Below, piece by piece: positions 15,108 through 20,508 of a DNA stretch of 20,508 bases. The translations under genes and the position numbers were made by a program. This DNA is from Candidatus Parcubacteria bacterium. GTDB lineage: Bacteria; Patescibacteriota; Minisyncoccia; Phycocordibacterales; GCA-2747955. Below the pieces are notes generated by a model. That model had not been told where the DNA came from, made no database searches, and worked only from the letters and a program-made list of their open reading frames with translations. Every line of letters begins with the position of its first letter. The first letter of the stretch is position 1. Location of the stretch: the NCBI GenBank assembly GCA_027024305.1, contig JALVSO010000005.1, positions 1 through 20,508 of the forward strand, given 5' to 3'.

Positions 15108-17075
15108 ATGAAAATGGAATTGAAAAATAAAAAAGATAATAAAAAAAATAAAAAGAAAAAGCAAAGTCCGGGAGAGAAAATTTTTTCCCAAATTACAACC
15201 GTTCTCTTGATAATCGGGGTGGTTATTTTAACCTCGTCCTATATTTCCGAAAATAAGAAAGTTGAGGAGATAAGTATTTCCGATTTGGCTCAGATGGTCA
15301 AGAAATCGGAGGTCAAGGAAATAGATGTTGAGTTAAACGATATCAAGGTTATTAAAAAGGATGGCACAAAGTTGAAGGGTAAAAAGGAAAGGGAAGGGAC
15401 TTTGAGTGAGAGCTTGAAAAATCTGGGAGTGAGTGATGAGCAAATCGCCGAAGCCAATATTAAAATTCAAAATCCCTCATCCATCGGCTATTACTTTTCT
15501 CTGATTGCTCCCTATATTTTCCCCATCTTTTTAATCGGGCTTCTACTCTTTATGATGACCCGTGGACCCAAGGGCGGTGCCATGCAGGCTTTTTCCTTCG
15601 GAAATTCCCGAGCCAAGTTTATAGATCCCAACGATAAGAAAAATCGGATTACTTTTAAAGACATTGCCGGAGCCGAAGAGGCCAAAAAGGAATTGATGGA
15701 AGTGGTTGATTTTCTAAAGAATCCCAAGAAGTATTTGGATATCGGGGCCGATATTCCCAAGGGAGTTTTGATGATGGGGGCACCGGGAACCGGTAAGACT
15801 CTTTTAGCCAGAGCTGTAGCCGGAGAAGCTCGTGTACCTTTCTACTCCGTTTCCGGTTCGGAATTTGTGGAAATGTTTGTGGGGGTGGGAGCTTCTCGGG
15901 TAAGGGATTTGTTTAAGGAAGCCAAAAAGACCGCTCCATCCATAATTTTCATAGATGAGATTGACGCCATCGGTAGGGTCCGTGGCGGAGGCACTGGCGG
16001 AGGTAATGATGAAAGAGAGCAGACCCTAAATCAGATTTTGGTGGAAATGGACGGTTTTGATAACGACCAAAAGGTTATTGTTATGGGGGCCACCAACCGT
16101 CCGGAAGTTTTAGATCCGGCTTTGCTAAGGCCGGGAAGGTTTGACCGGCGAGTAACCATTGATTTGCCGGACAGAAAAGACCGAGAAAAGATTTTGGAAA
16201 TCCACGGTAAGAAAAAACCCTTTGCCGAAGATGTTAATTTGAAAGTTATTGCCGAGAGAACACCGGGATTTTCCGGAGCCGATTTGTATTCTCTGATGAA
16301 TGAGGCGGCCATTTTAGCGGCGGCGGAAAATCGAAAGAAGGTTTCTCAGTATGATTTGATTCGTTCCATTGAAAAGGTGATGCTGGGGCCGGAAAGGAAA
16401 TCCCATGTTCTTTCGGAGCAGGAGAAAATCAGAACGGCCTACCACGAGGTGGGACATGCTCTGGTTTCTTCTTTGCAGGAAAACGCCGATCCGGTGCATA
16501 AGGTTTCCATCATTTCTCGAGGACGGGCGGCCGGTTATACCATTCACTTACCTTTTGATGATAAAAAGATGCAGACCAAAAGGGACTTCCTGGCTGACAT
16601 CGCCACCACTTTGGGGGGCTATGCCGCCGAGAAAATGATTTTCGGTGATGTTACCACCGGACCATCCAATGATTTGCAGGTGGCCACTCGCACGGCTCGG
16701 GATATGGTAACAGTTTACGGTATGAGTGATAAAATCGGAGCTTTGGCTTTGGAAGACACCTATCGCGGAACCTTGGCCGGATCCGGTGATGGGGTAAAAG
16801 GGGCCAAGTATTCCGGAAAAACGGCCGAGATGATTGACGAGGAAGTCAGAAAAATTATGAATGAGCAAATGGAAGAAGCCGTTAGAATTTTGAAGGAACA
16901 GGAAGAAGCTTTGCATGGTATCTCCGAGGCTCTGGTTAAAGAGGAAACCCTGGAAAGAGATGAATTTGAAGCTCTTTTGAAAAAGTACGGAATCAGGGTC
17001 AAAAAAGAAAAGGATGATGAGGAAAGGTTTGAAAAAAGCTTTAGGGGCAAATTGGAAAATCTTAAGAAGAAGTAA
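15108..17075 (+). CDS. ftsH: ATP-dependent zinc metalloprotease FtsH
   Basis: A membrane-anchored AAA+ protease that degrades damaged membrane proteins and selected regulators. The 655-aa product has a lysine-rich N-terminus, helix 1 (about 28-47), a small outside domain, helix 2 (about 129-147), Walker A GAPGTGKT (about 224-231), Walker B IIFIDEIDAIGR (about 278-289), the second region of homology GATNRPEVLDPALLRPGRFDRR (about 326-347, with CGG and CGA clearly reading as Arg), the zinc site HEVGH (446-450) and the third ligand Asp in TGPSNDLQ (about 522). It has no tryptophan at all and no TGA. ATG 15108 is chosen; ATG 15114 is also possible. No Shine-Dalgarno is visible. Confidence 0.96.
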   Translation: MKMELKNKKDNKKNKKKKQSPGEKIFSQITTVLLIIGVVILTSSYISENKKVEEISISDLAQMVKKSEVKEIDVELNDIKVIKKDGTKLKGKKEREGTLSESLKNLGVSDEQIAEANIKIQNPSSIGYYFSLIAPYIFPIFLIGLLLFMMTRGPKGGAMQAFSFGNSRAKFIDPNDKKNRITFKDIAGAEEAKKELMEVVDFLKNPKKYLDIGADIPKGVLMMGAPGTGKTLLARAVAGEARVPFYSVSGSEFVEMFVGVGASRVRDLFKEAKKTAPSIIFIDEIDAIGRVRGGGTGGGNDEREQTLNQILVEMDGFDNDQKVIVMGATNRPEVLDPALLRPGRFDRRVTIDLPDRKDREKILEIHGKKKPFAEDVNLKVIAERTPGFSGADLYSLMNEAAILAAAENRKKVSQYDLIRSIEKVMLGPERKSHVLSEQEKIRTAYHEVGHALVSSLQENADPVHKVSIISRGRAAGYTIHLPFDDKKMQTKRDFLADIATTLGGYAAEKMIFGDVTTGPSNDLQVATRTARDMVTVYGMSDKIGALALEDTYRGTLAGSGDGVKGAKYSGKTAEMIDEEVRKIMNEQMEEAVRILKEQEEALHGISEALVKEETLERDEFEALLKKYGIRVKKEKDDEERFEKSFRGKLENLKKK

Positions 17076-17076
17076 T

Positions 17077-17100
17077 AAAAAATGCCTGTTGGCATTTTTT
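17077..17100 (+). terminator. Rho-independent terminator after ftsH
   Basis: AAAAAATGCC - TGTT - GGCATTTTTT directly after the stop codon. Confidence 0.85.
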
Positions 17101-17111
17101 GATTTATAAAG

Positions 17112-17134
17112 TATAATTAAAGGTAGTTTATAAT
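17112..17134 (+). promoter_or_regulatory. Two TATAAT boxes before the 86-aa gene
   Basis: TATAAT occurs at 17112-17117 and again at 17129-17134. The first gives a leader of about 30 nt containing the Shine-Dalgarno GGAGGT (17145-17150). Confidence 0.45.
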
Positions 17135-17155
17135 TCTCTTTTTTGGAGGTGCTTT

Positions 17156-17416
17156 ATGGAAGCCCTAACTATATCTTTGTTTTTTGTAACGGTTTTTGTG
17201 GTTTCCGGGGCTGTCGGGCTAACTTTCGCTTTTTTGAATGAATTCATGGGGGTCGTGGCCTTGATTTTGGGAACCGCTCACACCCTCTTTAAGACTATCA
17301 GGGATGGAAGTTTTCAAGCGGATAAGAAGTTGAACACTCTTATTCTTATCTGTGTTGTGGCCGGTTATCTTTCGGGGTGGGCCGTTGTCCACTTCAGTGG
17401 ATGGATTGGTTTTTAA
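17156..17416 (+). CDS. Small membrane protein (86 aa)
   Basis: Translation starts at ATG 17156, 5 nt after GGAGGT. The protein has two or three hydrophobic segments (about 3-28, 29-44 and 57-80) separated by a short polar loop (KTIRDGSFQADKKLN). No family is recognised. Both tryptophans are TGG. Like the other small membrane genes here it is a single-gene unit with a leader, a strong Shine-Dalgarno and its own GC-rich terminator, in contrast to the leaderless genes on either side. Confidence 0.7.
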   Translation: MEALTISLFFVTVFVVSGAVGLTFAFLNEFMGVVALILGTAHTLFKTIRDGSFQADKKLNTLILICVVAGYLSGWAVVHFSGWIGF

Positions 17417-17423
17417 TCAGAAA

Positions 17424-17451
17424 AAAACCTCGAGATTTTTCTCGAGGTTTT
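17424..17451 (+). terminator. Rho-independent terminator
   Basis: AAAACCTCGAG - ATTTTT - CTCGAGGTTTT, an 11-bp perfect stem 8 nt after the stop of the 86-aa gene. Confidence 0.85.
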
Positions 17452-17468
17452 CTTCTTTTTTATTTCTA

Positions 17469-17477
17469 TGCTAGAAT
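17469..17477 (+). promoter_or_regulatory. Extended -10 promoter of the permease gene, leaderless
   Basis: TGCTAGAAT ends exactly 6 nt before ATG 17484. The spacing excludes the in-frame TTG at 17478 as the start. Confidence 0.6.
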
Positions 17478-17483
17478 TTGGGG

Positions 17484-18614
17484 ATGAAAAAAGACGGTTA
17501 TCAAAAAAACATAATTGTAAACATATCTTTTTCTTCGGTTATTAAAATGGCTCTTTTTGTTGTCTTGCTTTATCTCCTATTTTTTTTGAGAGATTTGGTT
17601 TTGGTTTTTTTAACGGCCATTGTTCTGGCCTCGGCCATTGAGCCCATTATCAAAAGATTGGGAAGGTTAAAAATGCCCCGGGTTTTAGCCGTAACTTTAG
17701 TCTATTTTATCTTGATTTTATTGATTTCCTGAGTTTCAATTTTGATTATTCCTTCGCTGGTTGAGCAGGCTAATAATTTTATTAAGGAATTACCGACTCA
17801 GATGGATGCTTTCAACGGCTGGCTTGATCGGAAAGTCTCTGATAACGGGGTGCTTTCGGTTGCCGTGGAGCAGATTAAAGAAAGAATCTCTCATCTTAAT
17901 GGAGCCATTTCTCAAAACGGTGAAATAATCAAAACCAACCGAGGAGAACTTTTCAGCGGTCTTATTTTAAGCCTTTTCGGTGGTTTATTGAATTTTATTT
18001 TGGTTATGGTTTTCTCTTTCTATTTGGCCGTCCAGGAACACGGTATAGAAACTTTTTTGAGGATTATTACACCGGTTAAGTATACCCGCTATGCCATAAA
18101 TCTTTGAAAAAGAACCCAGAAAAAGATTTCCCTTTGAATGCAGGGGCAGCTGATGTTGGGTTTGATAATAGGAACTTTGACCTATGGCGGCTTAAAAATC
18201 TTTTTCAATTTTGAACAGGCTCTTCTTTTGGCATTCATTGCCGCCATAGCCGAATTGATACCGATTGTGGGACCTTTTATATCGGCTGTTCCGGCCATCG
18301 CCATTGCTGTTATGAATGATGGTTGAACTTTGGCCGGCTGGGTGGCCTTGTTCTATTTGGGCATTCAAATGATAGAAAATCAATTTATCTACCCCATGGT
18401 TGTCAAAAAAGTAGTCGGTGTTCCATCGGTCTTGGTTATTCTGGCTTTGATTATCGGGGTTCAACTGTTTGGTTTTTTAGGGGCACTTCTGGCCATTCCG
18501 GTGGCGGCCGCTTTAATGGAGTATGTTAAAGATGTGGACAAAAGACAACTGGAAGCTCTAAGGTGCGGAGAGGAAGAAGAGGTTGACTTGTCCGGGGGAG
18601 AAAAAAAGAAGTAG
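17484..18614 (+). CDS. PerM / AI-2E transporter family membrane protein; four UGA codons
   Basis: The 376-aa product belongs to the family once called AI-2E transporters and also linked to sodium-proton exchange or other efflux; the substrate here is unknown. Hydrophobic helices lie at about 18-36, 38-60 and 68-90, followed by an extracytoplasmic helical segment, then further helices and the family motif region AAIAELIPIVGPFISAVPA (about 252-270) and NQFIYPMVVKKVVG. TGA codons encode residues 83, 208, 218 and 281. The sequence NL-(TGA)-KRTQKKISL-(TGA)-MQGQLMLG matches the family pattern LWkR.qkKi..W.qGq at both tryptophans, which strongly favours UGA = Trp over Gly. It ends in TAG one base before the PBP start, so the two genes form an operon. 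Confidence 0.9.
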
Positions 18615-18615
18615 A

Positions 18616-20355
18616 ATGAAAAAAAGAAAGAATAAAATATTGATTTTTATTGAAAAAAATATTTTAAAAATTGTTTATTTTTTTATCCTTCTCTTTGTTT
18701 TTTATTTGATATTTATTTTATACAGGTTGCAAATTATTCAGGGGGAGAGTTATAACGAAGAGGTTTTGGCTCGGGCCAATCGAGTTCAAAATGCGGAAAT
18801 TCAGAGGAGAGGCAGTATCTTTTTTCAAAACAATAATGGAGAAAAAGTGGCCGTGGCCATCCAAGACTATGCTTACACGGTGGCCATAAACCCGAAGAAT
18901 ATAAAAAACCCTTTAAAATTATATGATGGAATTAAAGATATCTTAAAAATAGATAAAAAGTCTTTTTTAAAAAAAGCTACTAAAAAAGATGACCCCTATG
19001 AAGAAATTGCCCTACGAGTTTCTGAAGATAAGATAAAAAAATTAAAAGAAAGAAACCTTCCTTTGATTTACAAAAAAATCAGCTTAAGAAAATATCCCTT
19101 CAACGAACTATCTTCAAAGATTATCGGTTTTTTAAATTTTGAGGGACGGGGAGTTTATGGTTTGGAAAGATACTATGATAATATTTTATCAAGATCGGGA
19201 GAGAAAGGAGAGGAGAAAATTTTAAATCTTTTTTTTGATTCGGACAAGAAAAGCCTTTTCAGGAAAAAGTTAATATCCAAGGAGGGTGATTTATTAACTT
19301 CCATTGATATTGGTCTTAGTGGAAGAGCAGAGAAGGTTGTAAAAGAGATTAATAAAAAGTACCACTCAAAATACACAGGGATTATTATTCTTAAACCGGC
19401 TACGGGGGAGATTTTGGCCATGACCGATTCGGAAAGTTTTGACTTGAATAAAGAGAAAAAAGATTATCGTAATCAATTGGTGGAGTATCGCTTTGAGGTT
19501 GGTTCAATTTTTAAACCTTTGGTGGTGGCCATTGGTCTGCAATCGAAAAAAATTAATCAAAATTTTTCCTATAACGATAGGGGCTGTGTGCAAATAAATA
19601 ATCAAAGAATATGTAATTATGACAAAAAGGGCCGCGGTCCCAACACTAATTTAGAGAAGATTATTTCCGAATCTCTAAATACGGGAATGATAGAAATAGA
19701 AAAGAGGATTGGGCATCGTTTATTTTTAGAATATCTTTTAAAGCTAAGACTCTCGGAGGAGACGGGGATAGATTTGCCCGGTGAAATATCACCAAGTCTT
19801 TCAAATTTAAATGAGATTAATGATGTGGACTATGCTACGGCCACCTTTGGTCAGGGCATTTCTTTTACCCCCATTGCCATAACCAGGGCCCTGTCGGCCA
19901 TAGCCAATGATGGTTATATTGTAAAACCCCATATAGTTAAAAAAGTTGAATATGGCGGATTAATTCCCGATAGTGATTTTCAGATAGAGAGAGAGAGGGT
20001 TTTCTCGCCCCATACCGTTAAGGTTATTAAAGACTTGATGATAAAAAGAGCAGATAAATATGCTTATGGCAAAGATTATTATAACAAGAATTTTGCCGTG
20101 GCCTCCAAAACGGGAACGGCCCAAATCGCTTCTTCCAAAGGGGGGTATCTTGAGGGGAAAAATATTCACACCTATTTTGGATTCTTTCCGGCCCGAGCTG
20201 CCGCTGAAGAGAGATATGCCATTTTTCTCTACACGGTAGAGCCTCAGGGGGTGAAATATTCTTCTCAAACGTTGACCGAGCCTTTTTATAAAATTGTTAA
20301 TTTTATGATTCCTTATTTCGATATTCAGCCGGACAGACCACGAATTAAAATCTAG
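18616..20355 (+). CDS. Class B penicillin-binding protein (peptidoglycan D,D-transpeptidase, FtsI/Pbp2-like)
   Basis: Crosslinks peptidoglycan outside the membrane during division or elongation. The 579-aa product has a basic start, one helix (about 16-38), an N-terminal dimerisation domain (AEIQRRGSIFF, where other family members have RG.I.DRNG), and a transpeptidase domain with all three active-site motifs: Ser297-I-F-Lys300 in EVGSIFKP, Ser353-L-Asn355, and Lys498-T-G in ASKTGTAQ. The catalytic site looks complete. It contains no tryptophan and no TGA. ATG 18616 directly follows the permease stop and is chosen over an in-frame upstream TTG at 18583; a purine-rich GGGGGAG lies 15 nt before. 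Whether it is the septal or elongation enzyme cannot be decided; no ftsW or rodA is adjacent in the window. Confidence 0.92.
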   Translation: MKKRKNKILIFIEKNILKIVYFFILLFVFYLIFILYRLQIIQGESYNEEVLARANRVQNAEIQRRGSIFFQNNNGEKVAVAIQDYAYTVAINPKNIKNPLKLYDGIKDILKIDKKSFLKKATKKDDPYEEIALRVSEDKIKKLKERNLPLIYKKISLRKYPFNELSSKIIGFLNFEGRGVYGLERYYDNILSRSGEKGEEKILNLFFDSDKKSLFRKKLISKEGDLLTSIDIGLSGRAEKVVKEINKKYHSKYTGIIILKPATGEILAMTDSESFDLNKEKKDYRNQLVEYRFEVGSIFKPLVVAIGLQSKKINQNFSYNDRGCVQINNQRICNYDKKGRGPNTNLEKIISESLNTGMIEIEKRIGHRLFLEYLLKLRLSEETGIDLPGEISPSLSNLNEINDVDYATATFGQGISFTPIAITRALSAIANDGYIVKPHIVKKVEYGGLIPDSDFQIERERVFSPHTVKVIKDLMIKRADKYAYGKDYYNKNFAVASKTGTAQIASSKGGYLEGKNIHTYFGFFPARAAAEERYAIFLYTVEPQGVKYSSQTLTEPFYKIVNFMIPYFDIQPDRPRIKI

Positions 20356-20508
20356 GGGGGAACTATAAACAACTTTTTAATTATGTTAACGACATAAACC
20401 CCACCTGCTATACCTTAACCAAGTGAAAATTTTTTCGCTTGCCATTATCAAGCATTAAGGAAAATGTTTATGTCTAATAATAATTCAAAAAAATATACAT
20501 AGGTATGG
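20356..20508. other. Terminal intergenic stretch without recognised gene
   Basis: I see no gene in the last 150 bp. AAGTGAAAA-TTT-TTTCGCTT (about 20421-20440) can form a weak hairpin with a T run and may end the PBP transcript. AAGGAAA before ATG 20465 precedes only a 12-codon frame ending in TAG. Confidence 0.3.

Noticed and set aside
16087..16160. CGA/CGG reassigned to tryptophan, as reported for some Absconditabacteria
   Set aside because: FtsH uses CGG and CGA for the conserved arginines in RFDRR, so these codons still mean Arg.
9752..18137. UGA read as glycine (Gracilibacteria/SR1 code)
   Set aside because: In glyS and PerM the TGA positions coincide with conserved tryptophans, next to residues that match the family; glycine would not fit at these sites.
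1494..18326. Frameshifts or pseudogenes at the TGA positions
   Set aside because: The homologous reading continues in exactly the same frame after every TGA, active-site residues are intact, and the pattern is the same in eight unrelated genes.
20465..20503. Short ORF at the right end
   Set aside because: Only 12 codons before TAG, no homology; perhaps a leader, but nothing supports it.

Overview
This window appears to come from a small-genome bacterium of the Candidate Phyla Radiation (Patescibacteria). The pointers are an AT-rich, gene-dense chromosome, peptidoglycan genes (murA, an L,D-transpeptidase, a class B penicillin-binding protein), a two-domain membrane-anchored protein of a type common in Parcubacteria-like genomes, and many small genes of unknown function. 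The assignment is an inference, because no phylogenetic marker such as rRNA is present. The decisive property is that UGA is not a stop here. Eight genes contain 18 in-frame TGA codons, and homology continues in the same frame across each one. All 17 genes end in TAA or TAG. Where the protein family is well conserved (glycyl-tRNA synthetase, the PerM/AI-2E permease, the C-terminus of the Parcubacteria-type anchored protein), the TGA falls where family members have tryptophan. CGG and CGA still read as arginine. The best reading is therefore UGA = Trp, unlike the UGA = Gly code known from Gracilibacteria and SR1. Conventional gene calling would cut these eight genes into fragments.

Layout from left to right. 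Positions 1-419 hold a dispersed repeat and the murA promoter. Next come murA (420-1721), a duplicated-domain anchored protein (1762-3444) and a monocistronic atpD between two terminators (3551-4927). Two small two-helix membrane proteins follow (5034-5273, 5602-5817). Positions 5860-6490 hold a tRNA-Arg(UCU) preceded by tandem degenerate copies of its own 5' half and followed by a tandemly duplicated terminator/anti-tRNA unit. Then come an L,D-transpeptidase (6517-7566) and an unusual poly(A)-polymerase-type nucleotidyltransferase (7603-8718). A 0.9 kb repeat island (8719-9598) contains a perfect 25-bp-stem hairpin and two inverted MITE-like elements in a nested palindrome. It is followed by glyS (9599-10978), a secreted Kazal-like protein plus a small membrane protein (11066-12485), an MFS transporter on the minus strand (12580-13749), map (13868-14638), a small membrane protein on the minus strand (14673-14978), ftsH (15108-17075), a small membrane protein (17156-17416), a PerM-like permease (17484-18614) and a class B PBP (18616-20355). 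The last 150 bp hold no recognisable gene.

Two styles of gene start stand out. Many housekeeping genes have an extended -10 box (TGnTARAAT-like) ending only 6-8 nt before the ATG and no Shine-Dalgarno sequence, so their mRNAs should be leaderless. The four small membrane-protein genes instead have clear Shine-Dalgarno sequences, short leaders, GC-rich terminators and only TGG tryptophan codons (9 of 9). They look like a separate class, perhaps with a different history.

Functionally the window mixes envelope synthesis and remodelling (murA, L,D-transpeptidase, PBP), translation and protein maturation (glyS, map, tRNA-Arg), membrane quality control (ftsH), energy (atpD), transport (MFS, PerM) and a secreted Kazal-like protein that could act on a host or prey cell.
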